Translations under genes and position numbers: made by a program | Notes under the pieces: generated by a model | What the model was told of the DNA's origin: nothing | Database searches by the model: none | Seen by the model: the letters and a program-made list of their open reading frames with translations, nothing else | Part shown: positions 9,323 through 22,100 of the stretch, piece after piece | How the letters are laid out: each line of letters starts with the position of its first letter | Position numbering within the stretch: the stretch's first letter is position 1 | Assembly: GCA_037133475.1 (NCBI GenBank) | Contig: JBAXOB010000019.1 | Location: forward strand, 12,018-76,017 | Length of the DNA stretch: 64,000 nt | Direction of reading: 5' to 3' | DNA from: CAIVAT01 sp037133475 | GTDB lineage: Bacteria; Bacteroidota; Bacteroidia; Bacteroidales; FEN-979

Positions 9323-11571
9323 TATTCAACAACAAGCTTCTGAACATGAACAAATGTGCCATTTCCATACCTGACCAGGTAAACGCCAGGGGGCAGTGCC
9401 GTGATATCAAGATTTAATGACGATAACCCGTTTACAGGGGCAGGCATGGTGAACCTCCTGATCGTACTGCCGATGGGCGTAACCAGCGAACCGTTCACCG
9501 CTCCCGGGATCCCGGATGCATCTATCCTGATGTTCCCTTTGGCAGGGTTGGGGAAAATCTTCAGCTGGCCGGCGGCTTCCTGGTCGTCAATCCCGACGCA
9601 GACATCAAATGAAAATATGACCGTGATCTCAGCATTTTTTTTACACCCGTGCTGGTTGACCACCTCAACCGAATATTTTTGGGTATCGTATCCGATCCCG
9701 GTGGATCCGAAACGAATCCGGCGCTGGGTAGATCCATTTGACCAAAGGAAGGTTGATCCGGGGTTTCCTGCATCGAGCATCACCGTATCATAGATGCAAA
9801 CCGTGGTATCCGTCGGACCCAGGTAGATTTGAGGTTCAGGATAAATAGACACCATTGCGCTCCCTATGATTGAATTGTACTGGTCGGTAACAGTTACCGA
9901 ATAGGTAGTGTTCACGACAGGTTGTACCAGGGGATCAGGATTAGCGGAGGAGAACCCGTCGGGTTCGGAACTCCACAGATATTGATAATAGCCAACATTT
10001 CCTCCCCCCGCCAAAGCATGCAGGCGCGTGGTATCACCACGGCAGATTGACGAAGGAGTGGCAACAGGGTTTACATTCAACGGACCTCCCGTTACCTCTA
10101 CTGCGACCGTGGCGCCATTTTCGCTGACACAGTTTGTATTAAGATCCGTTACCATCAGGGTATAAATGGTTGAAGCGGTAAGGTTTACTGTTTGCGGGTT
10201 CTGCATCCCGGCATTGACAAGCTTGTCGGTGGGCGACCAGCTGTAGTAATAGTTGCCGTTCCCGTTCACCACCGATCCGTGCAGAAAAGTATAGGTGCCG
10301 TAAGGAATTGATTTGGGTAACCCGGCATTGGCAACCGGCAGGGGAAGCACCGTTACGGTAACCGAACCGGTGACCGTATTATAACCATCAAAGGCAGAAA
10401 CCTGGTAGACCGATGTGACGGTTGGTGCAACGGTAGGATTCGGCAAGGTGGATGAAAAACCATTGGGGCCGCTCCAGCTATAGGTATAATTCCCGGCTCC
10501 GCCTGATCCGATTGCCTGCAGGATCGTGGAATTCCCAAAACAGATCGAGGAGGGATCGGCAACTGCATTGACAGCCAGTGCCCCTCCCGCAATGTTTACG
10601 GTAACCATATCCACACCCTGGCAACTGGCCGAATCGTCGGTAACGGTCATGGTGAACACAGTTGTGCTGAAAAGGTTGGTTGTATAGGGATCCCTGACAC
10701 TGTCGTTGATAAGTTTTGACGAGGGTTCCCACCGGTAATGATAGAAACCGCTCCCCCCGGAACAATTCCCGTGCAGCCGGGTGGTTACACCGTTCAATAT
10801 GGTGGTGTCATTGCCAGCATTGGCCAGCGGATGATACACATAGGCCATTGTGGTAGAGGTATCCGAACTTGTCTGGCCATTTACCTCAATCCTGAGGAAG
10901 TACTGGCCGGCATTGGCAAGCGTCGCATTGGCAATGGAGGGATTCTGTAAGGTGGATGTAAATCCTGCCGGCCCCCACCAATGGTAGGTAGCCCCTGAAA
11001 CCGACTGCGCCGAAAACTGCAGGGTTTGACCGGTACATACGGGGCTGTTGTTAAAGCAGGCTGGCGGAAGGATCGAGCAGTCGGTGGTGCCAGTCCCCCC
11101 GGTTTGCTGAAAGATGATGTTACAGGGTTGGTTTGAAAAGTTGGTGATAATCAGCATGTAATACTGGCCGGTTAGTCCATTGGGAATATTACAGGTTTCA
11201 GTCGACGCTGGAGAATAACTGCAGGAAACCACCTTGGGTTGGGTAAGCTGGTCACAGCAAAACTGGGAAGTGAAGGGGCCCCAGCAACAGAAATCGATAT
11301 CCTTCGAGGGCTCGCTGTGCATCTGGATAATGATGTTCCCCGGGTTTGCAACCTTCATGTAGTACCATGCCGGATTTGGCCGGGTTGTCAGGCAGCTGTA
11401 AAAAGGTCCCGACTGGCCGGGAGGTGCATTGACCCCGGCAGGAAATGAATATAACGTTCCCGTGCAAAAGGGGGCCGCCGATTCACAGGTACTGTTCTGG
11501 CCACCGATCTGAGCAAAGATGCCCGTGGAGGTGATCAGGAATAAAACAAAAAGATACCAGTTTTGCTTCAT
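9322..11571 (-). CDS. Secreted multi-PKD/Ig-like protein with T9SS type A sorting domain
   Basis: A 749-residue exported protein. The signal peptide (LFVLFLITSTGIFAQ) is followed by a Cys-rich N-terminal region (~25-165) with CCWGPFTSQFCCDQ, resembling domains that bind or bridge at the cell surface. Then come several PKD/Ig-like repeats, recognised by recurring LHGNCSGGSGFYHYRWEP and LHALAGGGNVGYYQYLWS type segments, alternating with SSICFGNSTILQAIGSGG and SSICRGDTTRLHALAGGG. The last ~80 residues are a type A T9SS sorting domain (LKIFPNPAKGNIRI ... LPPGVYLVRYGNG). It is encoded 12 bases downstream of a small secreted-protein gene and is coupled to the next cargo gene. It is probably a surface or extracellular adhesin-like protein; the substrate is unknown. 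Confidence 0.88.
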   Translation of the reverse strand: MKQNWYLFVLFLITSTGIFAQIGGQNSTCESAAPFCTGTLYSFPAGVNAPPGQSGPFYSCLTTRPNPAWYYMKVANPGNIIIQMHSEPSKDIDFCCWGPFTSQFCCDQLTQPKVVSCSYSPASTETCNIPNGLTGQYYMLIITNFSNQPCNIIFQQTGGTGTTDCSILPPACFNNSPVCTGQTLQFSAQSVSGATYHWWGPAGFTSTLQNPSIANATLANAGQYFLRIEVNGQTSSDTSTTMAYVYHPLANAGNDTTILNGVTTRLHGNCSGGSGFYHYRWEPSSKLINDSVRDPYTTNLFSTTVFTMTVTDDSASCQGVDMVTVNIAGGALAVNAVADPSSICFGNSTILQAIGSGGAGNYTYSWSGPNGFSSTLPNPTVAPTVTSVYQVSAFDGYNTVTGSVTVTVLPLPVANAGLPKSIPYGTYTFLHGSVVNGNGNYYYSWSPTDKLVNAGMQNPQTVNLTASTIYTLMVTDLNTNCVSENGATVAVEVTGGPLNVNPVATPSSICRGDTTRLHALAGGGNVGYYQYLWSSEPDGFSSANPDPLVQPVVNTTYSVTVTDQYNSIIGSAMVSIYPEPQIYLGPTDTTVCIYDTVMLDAGNPGSTFLWSNGSTQRRIRFGSTGIGYDTQKYSVEVVNQHGCKKNAEITVIFSFDVCVGIDDQEAAGQLKIFPNPAKGNIRIDASGIPGAVNGSLVTPIGSTIRRFTMPAPVNGLSSLNLDITALPPGVYLVRYGNGTFVHVQKLVVE

Positions 11572-11583
11572 ATGCGAATGGTA

Positions 11584-12012
11584 TTATTTGTATTTGTCAT
11601 TCTCTGTAAGCCATTTTTGCTTAATGCTTTCAGCCCAGTCAACAGAGACCTCTGTCGTCCTTTTCTTCAGGTCATCGAAAATGGCGGTGATCTCCCTTTC
11701 GCCATATTGCTTATTCGACTTGAAGCAAATTTTATCCTCTGTAACGACAGGATCAAGGTTGACAATTTTATAGTTGCCGAAGCTCAGATTCATAAAGTAA
11801 ACCCGTTCAAACCTGGAGGGCAGTTGCCTAAAATCAAGGAGGAAGTATGTATTTTCAGCATCCCTGTCGATCACCATGGCAAAATGGCCCTTGAAATCAA
11901 AACCTGCATATTTCTCTTTGAAACCAGGATCACCGGGATGGATCCCGTCGCTTTGCGCCTTCATGGCAATGGAGGCAACAACAAGAAGGAAGGTGAAAAA
12001 AAAGCGTACCAT
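11584..12012 (-). CDS. Exported protein of unknown function
   Basis: About 142 residues with a clear signal peptide (MVRFFFTFLLVVASIAMKAQ) and no domain that I recognise. The mature part is mixed alpha/beta, with AENTYFLLDFRQLPSRFERVYFM in its middle and a Lys-rich end. In-frame ATGs at 12039 and 12111 are also possible starts; 12012 gives the shortest credible signal peptide. It is the first gene of a five-gene minus-strand operon with two T9SS cargo proteins, tex and a beta-barrel gene. A -7 box match lies ~240 bases upstream, so the leader may be long. Confidence 0.65.
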   Translation of the reverse strand: MVRFFFTFLLVVASIAMKAQSDGIHPGDPGFKEKYAGFDFKGHFAMVIDRDAENTYFLLDFRQLPSRFERVYFMNLSFGNYKIVNLDPVVTEDKICFKSNKQYGEREITAIFDDLKKRTTEVSVDWAESIKQKWLTENDKYK

Positions 12013-12252
12013 GACTTTTCTTTTTATAAGTTTATTCATCAGCCTAAATACCCCGGCAATAATAAAAATCCTGACTGCCTGCCTTATAACACCGGAATGA
12101 CCTGTTTTCACCGCAGTGTCCCCTACAATCCTGCAGAATTGTTCGTCAGTTCAAATCTGAGGGATCATTCGAATTAATGCAAGCGGTTATACCGGGTTGT
12201 AAAAAGGATCCCCCTTTCCACCACCATGGTTGTGACCCTAACAGGCAAAAGG

Positions 12253-12260
12253 CAAAAGTA
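12253..12260 (-). promoter_or_regulatory. Candidate -7 box for the secreted-protein/tex operon
   Basis: On the minus strand this reads TACTTTTG, a match to TAnnTTTG. It is the only such match found between the LutA-like gene and the first gene of the operon, but it implies a leader of more than 200 bases. Nothing else is seen in the ~300-base gap 12013-12310. Confidence 0.4.
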
Positions 12261-12310
12261 CGATTTTTTAAATAAAAACCAGTCAATAGTTAAACGATGG
12301 AAGTGGAAGA

Positions 12311-13030
12311 TTACCAGCCAGAAGCAAGGACATCGATTATGTGGATCGTTTTTATCGGAAGGTTGTGTTTGTCAATGTAGGCCTGTTGGTTCATCAGGCA
12401 TGAAGAATCAGTTGAAACAATATATTCGGCGCCTGTTTCGAGGGCACGGCTTACCTTTTGTTCGGCCATGGCCGATGAGACCGGTTCAAATTTCGCAGAG
12501 AAGGTTCCGCCGAAGCCGCAACAAACCTCATTTTCCCGCATTTCAATCAATTTCAGCCCCTTCACGTTTGCCAGTAGCCGGCGGGGTTCATCCTTCAGCA
12601 TGTACTCCCTTAAGGCGGCACAGGAATCGTGATAGGTGACCACATGCGGGAAAGAGGCGCCTACATCCTCCACCTTTAGTTCATTTACAAGGAAATCGGT
12701 AAATTCAAAAATATTTTTTTTCAGGAGTTTGTATTCAAGATGGTTCGCCGTATTATGAAAAAGCCATCCATAGTAATTACGCACAAAACCGATACAGGAT
12801 GCGGATGGCCCGACTACGGGACGATCGTTGGGGAAATCCTTCAGGAATTTCTCACCCATCCTCTTTGCTTCATCCCAAAAACCACTGTTAAACGCCATCT
12901 GACCACAGCAGGTCTGGTTGCCGTTATAGTTAACCGCCACGTTGAGCTTTTCAAGGATTTTAACCATGTTCATCCCGGTTTCCGGGAAAACCTGGTCAAC
13001 AAAACAAGGTATGAAGATGTCGACTAACAA
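12311..13030 (-). CDS. LutA/YkgE-like (Fe-S)-binding protein, CCG domain
   Basis: A 239-residue cytoplasmic protein with two cysteine-rich CCG motifs. The first comprises IPCFVDQ and QTCCGQMAFNSG, the second YHDSCAALREY and NEVCCGFGGTFS. This is the layout of LutA/YkgE, a subunit of the three-protein L-lactate oxidation system LutABC. The usual lutB and lutC partners are absent on both sides, so it is an orphan here; the partners may be elsewhere or it may serve another Fe-S redox complex. The start is a TTG: an in-frame TAA lies only four codons upstream, and homologues begin with VDIFIPCFVDQ. Confidence 0.88.
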   Translation of the reverse strand: MLVDIFIPCFVDQVFPETGMNMVKILEKLNVAVNYNGNQTCCGQMAFNSGFWDEAKRMGEKFLKDFPNDRPVVGPSASCIGFVRNYYGWLFHNTANHLEYKLLKKNIFEFTDFLVNELKVEDVGASFPHVVTYHDSCAALREYMLKDEPRRLLANVKGLKLIEMRENEVCCGFGGTFSAKFEPVSSAMAEQKVSRALETGAEYIVSTDSSCLMNQQAYIDKHNLPIKTIHIIDVLASGW

Positions 13031-13114
13031 ATTGGTTGGTTAAGATATGTTGAAACAACTGATTCCGTAACAGGTTTACCGGGCTTTATGAACAATGTCA
13101 CGGATACCTGTTGC

Positions 13115-13122
13115 CAAAAATA
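13115..13122 (-). promoter_or_regulatory. Bacteroidota -7 box upstream of the LutA-like gene
   Basis: On the minus strand this reads TATTTTTG, a perfect TAnnTTTG match ~85 bases upstream of the TTG start at 13030. It lies in the 148-base gap after the stop of the giant repeat gene. Confidence 0.5.
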
Positions 13123-13178
13123 CGGAAATAAGAAATAGGTGGAATTGATTGTTTAAAAAAGTTATCAGAACATTCGGG

Positions 13179-16100
13179 CTAATCTTTTAAACACCTAACC
13201 TGCATTCCATTTCCACGACCCGCGGAATAATCTGACACCGAGGCTGATATATTATTCAGACCGTGTGATAATGCCTCCGTTGCACCTGCTGTATCGGAGG
13301 TCCAGAAAAATGTTGCAGATAACCCGGGTTGCGTAAAGGCCCAGGTATTGTTTTGGTATTGGATCCCTGAAAGCAGTGCATTGAATCCCCCGGGAGCAGA
13401 ATCTTTAAGCGCAATGGCTGCCTGTGACTGCAGGCCGGATTGATTGAAAAGAACAACCCATTCGGCCGCCGTGGGAATATGCCAACCCGGCAGGCACAAT
13501 CCCTGGCCACCCGGCGTGGCATCGAATCCCATCAATTCATCCCACTGATAAAACCCACCCGATTTATTGCAGTTGGCCGCAAGATCGTCCGGGCAATATT
13601 TGCTCACCACGCAATTATCCACCTGGGGTGATTGTGAACTTAACATAGTTCCAAAGTTGAGATTTTTTGCTAGCCAGCACTGGGCGCCGATCAACACGGT
13701 AGGGTACAATTGGTTGTCACGCGGGTCAATGATGCCGGAACCACAGGTAAAAGGCAGGATTGACTCCACCGTGATCATTTCGGCTGAGGAGGAGGTACAG
13801 GAGCCTATATTGGTATAGGAATAGGTAATCTGATGCGTTCCGGCCCCTGCCGTTGCCGGGTTGAACATGCCGGTAACAGGATTAACTCCCGGTCCCGAAT
13901 AGGTTCCGGCAAGAGGCAGCCCGCCCTTTAACCTGAATGGTTTTGCATTGACCGTGGTGACAAGGTCGTTACAACCCATCAAATTTACGACCGGCGACGG
14001 GCTCAGGGTTATTGTTACCGGGTTGCTTGTTACAGGATTATTGGCAGGACAGGTTACATTTGAAGTAAGCATACAGGTTACCACATCCCCTGTCAGCGGG
14101 GTGTAACTGAACAGGGAATCGCCGGTTCCTGCATCGGTACCATTAACCTTCCATAGGAAAACCGGGCCATTGCCACCATTTACCGGGTTCGCAGTAAAAT
14201 ATACCGGTATCCCGGGACAAACGGCAACCGACGGACTCGCTACAACCGTCACTCCAACCGTTAACCCCGGGTTTACAGTGGTTACGATGGCACTTGAAAC
14301 TGCCGGGTTCCCTGTTACACAGGATTCACCGGAGGTAACCTCACAAAGGACTTGATCTCCGTTGGCAGGGATATAAGCAAATGAAGAATTGTTTGTTCCC
14401 ATACCGTCGCCATTGACTTTCCACTGAAATACAGGATTTATTCCCCCGCCGTAAGTACTGGCTGAAAAGGTCACCTCGGCACCATGACACACCGTACCGG
14501 ATGGAAATGATGAAATTGAAATCCCGACCGGAATATTTGGATTCACGGTCAGCAGGAGGCTGTTGGAAGCTGCAGGATTTCCGGTCCGGCACCTAAGGCT
14601 GGAGTTAAGTTCGCAGGTTATGATATCACCATCAGCAGGGTTAAAACTAAATTCAGCATTATTAACACCCGAAATCAGCCCATTGACTTTCCAGGTATAG
14701 ACGGGTGAAACGCCTCCATTAACCGCAACAGCCGTGAAAACAACTGTTGTTCCTGAACATACGTTGATTCCGGGATTCGCATCAATTACCAGGCTGACAG
14801 GCAAATCAGGGGCGACCTGCATGGTGAATGCATCTGAAACTGCCGGGTTCCCTGTAGGGCAAGCCACATCTGAAACAAGTTCACAGGCAATGACATCACC
14901 ATTTGCCGGGAGATAGGCAAAAACCGGGTTATTGGTTCCGGCACTGAACCCGTTGACGCTCCAATGGTAAACAGGCAGGGAACCCCCGTTAACAGGAACA
15001 GCCGTGTAACTTACCAGGGTTCCTTCGCAGACGATCCCGGAAGGATTTGCCGATATGGAAACGCTGACAGGAAGAGCGGGATTTACCTCCATGCTGATCG
15101 TATTTGAGACGGCCGGGTTCACAAAGGGGCAGCCAATATCGGTATGTACTTCACAGGATATTGCATCACCGTTAACAGGGATATAATTTAAGATCTGACT
15201 ATTTGTCCCTGAATCAATTCCATTAATTTTCCATTGATATCCAGGGACCGATCCGCCGTTCAGGGTGGTCGCTGTGAAGGCAACACTGGCTGAGGTACAA
15301 ACTGGTCCCGGCGGACTGGCTGTAATCTGCACGCTGACGGGCAGGATGGGGTTGACCGTAAAAGAAAGTGGATCTGAAATGGCAGGATTCCCGGTGGGAC
15401 ATGTGACATCTGAAGTAACGGTACAGGTTATGACATCACCGTCAACCGGTGTAAAATTCATTTCAGAAGCATTGATCCCGACATTGGCGCCATTGCGTTT
15501 CCATTGAAAGAAAGGTCCGGTTCCTTCGTTTACCGGAACCGCGGTAACGGTCGCCAGGGTTCCTGCACAAAGGGTGCTGCCAGGGGAGGGAACGATCGTA
15601 ATTCCCACGGGCAAGCCAGGGTTGACATTGGCCGTTATTGCATTCGAACCAGCCGTATTTCCTGCGGCACAGGTTGCGTTGGATGTTAAGGTGCAGGTCA
15701 CCACATCCCCGTTTTGGGGTGGATAGGTGAATGATATCGAATTGGTTCCTGCCGGTGCCCCATTGACATTCCAGAAGAAGGCCGGGATTGGGCCGCCGTT
15801 GACCGGATAACTTGTGTAGGTGACCGGAGTGCCTGCGCAGACAGGAAAGGTCTGGAGTGCCGCGATGGAAACGCTCACGGGGACCGGGAGTACAACGATG
15901 GAGATGGCATTTGAGGTTACCGGGTTAACTGCAGCACAAACCAGCTGGGAGGTCATCGTGCAGGTTATCACATCTCCGTCAGCCGGTGAACAGGCATAAA
16001 CTGTACTGTTTGTTCCGGCCGCAAGGCCGTTTTTTTTCCAAAGGAAAGCTGGGGCAGGCCCGCCAAAGGAGGAGGTTGCGGTAAAAGTCACGGGAGTCTG

Positions 16101-19100
16101 CTGGCATATGGGGTTATCAGAGGCAACAATGGAAACATTGACAGGGAAGGTTGACCCAATGATCATGTTGACAGGGTTTGAGAATGCAGGGTTTCCACTT
16201 ACGCAGCCCTGGCTTGAAGAAAGGACGCAGGAAACCAGGTCTCCATTCCCGGGTTCATAGGTGAACGCAGGAAGGTTTGTCCCTTCATCCTGGCCATTGA
16301 CCTTCCACTGGAAAACCGGAGCCCCACCCCCGTTAACCGCAACGGCGGTAAAGGTGACCGGAACCCCAACGCAGGCAGGGTTGAAGGAACCTGATATTGA
16401 AACGCTGACCGGTATGTTGGGATTGACGACCATGGTAACCAGGTTTGACGAGGCGGGGCTGCCTGAAGCACAGGGAAAACTTGAAAAAAGCTGGCATGAA
16501 ATGAGGTCGCCGTTGGTAGGCGAACAGGTGTAGTTTTGACTGTTTGTTCCGACGACGATCCCGTTATTTCGCCATATATAGGTCGGATTTGATCCGCCGT
16601 TTATGGGGGCGGCCGTATAGGTTACCTGCTCGCCCTGGCAGGCCGGGTTTGCGGAAGCTGCTATACTCAGACTCGCCGGAAAATCTGAACTGACGATCAT
16701 GGTAACAGGATTTGAAATCACGGTGCCGTTGGTGACACAGGTAACGCTCGAGGTTAAATGACATAGTATCACATCTCCCGTCGCCGGCACATAGGTATAG
16801 GCGGGCAGGTTCGAACCGGCGACTGCCCCGTTCACAAACCATTGGTAAACAGGATATGATCCTCCGTTCGAAGGGATCGCCGTAAATGTCACCGGGATGC
16901 CCGCACAAACAGGGTTGTTCGAAACGGTAAGCGTTACACCCGTTTCCTGCGGCATGAGCACTGCCATGCTGATCGAATTCGATAATACCGGGTTTTGTAT
17001 CGGGCATGAAACTGATGATGTTAGTTCACAGGTAACTATATCACCGTCTGTGGGTAAAAAAGTATAGGAAGACAGCCCCCCTCCCCTGTTCACACCATTC
17101 ACTTTCCATTGGTAAACGGGAGCATTTCCCCCGTTTACCGGGTTTGCGGTATAGGTGACCGGTACTCCCGTGCAGGCTGGATTGGCTGAGCATGTAATGG
17201 AAACGCTGGTTGAAAGGTACGGAAAAAAATTCATGTTGATCAGGTTTGAAATCGCCGGGTTCCCTGTAACGCAGGAAATACTGGAAACCAGCTGGCACAT
17301 GACGGCGTCACCATTCGTTGGCATATAGGTATAGGTTGAATGCGTTCCGACATTGATCCCGTTTATCAGCCACTGAAAAGCAGGGTCCGGGCCTCCATTG
17401 GTTGCATTGGCGGAATAGGTGACCGTCGGCCCCTGGCAGGAAGGAGCAGCAGATGCTGAAATGGTGATGCTCACCGGCAGATTCGGGATAACGGACATCG
17501 TAACAGGCGGCGAAGTTGCCGGATTCCCCAGGGTACAAGCTGCATCCGAAGTAAGATGGCATACAACAACATCACCATCAAGGGGAACAGAAGCAAAGGT
17601 TGGTCCGGTTATCCCCGTATTAACCCCGTTTACGGTCCATTGGTAAAGGGGTGCAATCCCGCCATTGACGGGATAAGCGGTAATGATATTGTTACTCCCC
17701 TGGCAAACGGGATTTGCCGGTGAAACGATGGAAACACTCACGGGTAAATAGGGGCTTACGGTCATCGATATCGCGTTTGATGTGACCGTATTGGTCGTTA
17801 CGCAATATGCATCCGACATCATCTGGCATGTAATCACATCCCCGTTGGAGGGAATAATGACACAGGCATCACTGTTGGTCCCGATGATTATTCCATTTTT
17901 TCTCCATTGGTACACCGGTGAAGCTCCTCCGTTGAAAGGGGATGCCGTAAAAGTTACCTGGGTTCCCTGGCAAACAGGATTGGCAGAGGCAGTGATACTA
18001 ACCGTAGCCGGGCTGACAGGAAGCACTGACATGACAATATTGTTTGAGTTACAGGGATTGTTTGTAGCACATACCTCATTCGAAGTAACCCTGCAGCCGA
18101 CAATGTCGCCATTCACCGGCACATAGCAAAAAGTGGGGCTATTGGTCCCCTTGTTCACGCTGTTTACCTTCCAGCGGTATATTGGCGAAGTTCCCCCGTT
18201 AACCAGATCGGCGGTATAACAGACAGAATTTCCAAGGCACGACGGGTTGGACGAAACGGCAACAGTAACGGCGACAGGGACGCCGGGAATGACGGTCATG
18301 CCAATTGCGTTGGAGATTCCCGGGTTCCCTGAAACACAGGTCAGGCTTGAGGTCATTTCACAGGTGATCATATCGCCCTGAACGGGATAATAATAAAGAT
18401 AGGCCAGATTCGACCCGGTAACAACCCCGTTGACCTTCCAGTGATAAACAGGCGAGGTTCCCCCATAAACCGGGGTAGCCGTATACATGACAAGTGTTCC
18501 CTGGCAGATGGGGTTCAGACTTGCCGAAATTGAAACCCCTACCGGCATCCCTTCATCTGCGATTACGGTTACCGGGTTCGATAATGCCGGGTTGTTGCTG
18601 ATACAGGTCTTGTTGGAGGTAAGCAGGCAGGTTACAACATCCCCGTTTGCAGGTGCATAGGTGAAAACCTGGGTATTTGTTCCTCCGCTGCTCCCGTTCA
18701 CCTTCCATGCATATTCAGGAGCCGAACCGCCATTTACCGGATTCGCGGTAAATGTAACAAGCGATCCCGGGCAGAACGGGTTTTGTGAAGGGGTCACGGT
18801 AACTGCCACAGGTTGTTCGCTATTAACAGTCATGACAACCTGGTTTGAAATAATGGGGGTCCCGTTATTACAGTTTGTATTGGAAAGGATCTGGCAGGTA
18901 ACGGCATCTCCGTTCAACGGGATATAAGCATAGGATGGTATGTTCGTTCCGGTCATCAACCCATTCACCCGCCATTGATATTCAGGAGAGGGGCCACCAT
19001 TCGTTGATGTAGCCGTAAATGTTACCGTTGTTCCCTGGCATGACGGGTTGACCGATGATGAAATGGAAATTGCAGGTGCAATGGCAGAACTGACATTCAT

Positions 19101-22100
19101 GGTCACGAGGTTCGAAATAGCAGGATTGGCCGAAGCACATACGAGATCGGAGGTCATCTGGCAGGAGACAATATCCCCGTTTAACGGAGCATATGCAAAA
19201 ATGTGGTTATTTGAACCCTTGTTTGTACCATTGACTTTCCACTGGTATGCCGGCAAGACGCCACCGTTCGCAGGAACGGCCGTAAAAAACGCGACGGTTC
19301 CCTGGCAAACCGGATTCGCCGATACCGAAATCGTCACACTGGCGGGCAATGTCGTACTTCCTGCCATCACTATCGGGTTCGAAACAACCGGGTTACTGCC
19401 ACTCAGGCATCCTGAATTTGAAGTAAGAACACAACTGATGATATCGCCATTGGAAGGGAGAAACGTGAATACAGAATTGTTTGTACCCTGGTTGCCACCA
19501 TTAACTTTCCACTGGTATGCCGGCAACGAACCACCGTTTACCTGGGTTGCGGTGCAGGTAACGGCAGTCCCGAGGCAATACGGGTTTACAGGAGTTGAAA
19601 TATAGATGCTCGCAGGCATTCCCGCACTGACAAACTGCACCAGCGCGACCGACGTGACAGGATTGCCGCTGACACAGGCGGCATTCGAGGTGAGCATGCA
19701 GGTAATGCTGTCACCGTTTGAGGGAATATCAGTATAGGTTGGGCTGTTTGACCCGACAGGTGCATGGTTGACACGCCATTGATAAACAGGTGCAGAACCG
19801 CCGTTTGTTGCTGAGGCGGTATAAGTGACCGGATTCCCGGTACAAACGGGATTCAACGACGCAGAGATGGAAATTCCTGCAGGGACTGTTGTTGCCATCG
19901 ACATGTAAACAGGGTTCGATGTAACAGGCCCCGTAGTGCATGAGAGACTGGGTGTCAGCTGGCAGGTCACAAAATCCCCGTTCACCGGGAAATAACTGAA
20001 TGCAGGACTGCCCGAACTGCGGACAATCCCATTGACCTTCCATTCGTACCCCGGTGATATCCCGCCATTGTTAATCGAAGTGGTAAAGGTCACAGAGGCC
20101 CCGTTACAAAATGGATTAGTCGATGGAAAGATGGATATGGTGCCGGGTAACGGAGTGCTTGAGGTCATCGTTACCGGGTCGGAGGTGACGGGATTCCCGC
20201 TTACACACTGTAAATTGGAGGTAAGCTGGCAGGTCACGACATCCCCGTTTAGCGGGATAAAGGTCAGGATGGGGCTGTTGGCCCCGGAAAGGGCGCCGTT
20301 CACCTTCCACTGGTACCCGGGAAATGAACCGCCATTGGCAACCGATGCAGTGAATGTGACTTGCGTCCCTGTGCAAACAGGATTGCCGGAGGGAACGATC
20401 GAAATAGCAGCACCAACAATTGAATTTACCACCATGTCAATATTATTTGAAATGACCGGATTTGTTACCGGGCAGGTCACGTCCGACATCAGTTGACAGG
20501 TTATGATATCTCCCTGGACCGGTATCCTTACATAGACAGGCTGGTTACCTCCGGCATCAACCCCGTTGACCTTCCACTGGTAAACCGGCGACGATCCACC
20601 ATTAACCGGTGTAGCGGTATAGGTAACGGATGCTCCCTGGCAGGAAGGGTTGGCGGAACTAACAACCGAAACACTGACAACCTGATTTGGATTGACAGTC
20701 ATTGTGATGGTGTTGGATGTTGCCGGGCTGCCGGTTGCGCAGGCATTCCCTGAAGTGAGGAAACATCGTACGAGATCCCCGTTGCCCGGGACATAGGTGA
20801 ACGAAGGTCCGGCCATCATGTTTACCCCGTTGACCTGCCACAGGTATAGCGGCATAAGACCGCCGTTGACCGGTACTGCCGAATAGGTAACTGTTTGCCC
20901 CTGGCAAACAGGATTTTCTGACGCAATGATGGTAATGCTGACCGGCAGATTTAAACTTACCCCCATGACAATTCCGTTGGAGGTTGCGGGATTCCCTGAA
21001 GTGCAGTTATTCCCTGAAGTTAACACACATTTTACCACATCGTTGTTGGCTGGAACATAGGTAAAACCAGCATTGCTGGTTCCTGCACCAAGCCCGTTTA
21101 CCTGCCAGTTGTATTGAGGAAGAGCACCTCCATTTACAGGCAGTGCGGTAAAAGTTGCGGGGCTTCCCTGGCATACAGGATTAACCTGCACCGCGACTGA
21201 AACACCAACCTGCTGTATCGGGCTTACCGACATGGATATGGTATTGGATAGTGCAGTACTGCCTGTGGCATACAGGGAATTTGAGGTGAGCCGGCAGGTT
21301 ACCTGGTCCCCGTTGGCCGGGAAATAGGAGAAAGCAGGTGCGTTTCCCCCCACATCCAGTCCGTTTACTTTCCATTGATAGCCGGGGGTTGTGCCCCCGT
21401 TCACAGGAACGGCTGTGAAATTTATCAGCATCCCCTGGCATGCAGGGTTGCCTGAGGCACTGATGGTAATCCCGGGCACAACGGTTGAACTTACCGTCAT
21501 GGTTACCTGGTTAGAGGTAGCAGGATTCCCTGTGATACATAATTCATTGGATGTCAACTGGCAGGTGACCACGTCTCCTGCTGTAGGAATATAGGTATAA
21601 ACCGGGTTATTGGTCCCGACGGTTGAACTGTTAACCAGCCATTCGTAAACAGGGTCACCCCCTCCGTTGCCAGGTGTCGCCGTAAAGGTCACCTGCGTTC
21701 CGTTACAAACCGGGTTTGCTGAGGCTGAAATACTTAAACTTACCGGGGCATAGGGTTTTACGGTCATGGCCAGCACATTGGAGATTGCCGGATTATTACT
21801 GGTACATCCGGCATTGGAAGTTAGCTGGCACGTAAGATTGTACCCGTTCACAGGCGTGAAAGTAAAGACAGGCGTATTCGATCCCTGGCTGTTTCCATTG
21901 ATTTTCCAGTCGAACACGGGAATAACCCCTCCATTTAAAGGTACCGCTGTATAAACAACAGGTTCGCCCAGGCATGACGGATTTGCCGAGCCGTTAATGG
22001 TCACACTTACCGGCAGGTTCGCGCTTACGGTCATGATGACCACATTTGATATTGCAGGATTCCCCGATACACAAAGGTCAGGCGAAGTCAGTGTACAGGT

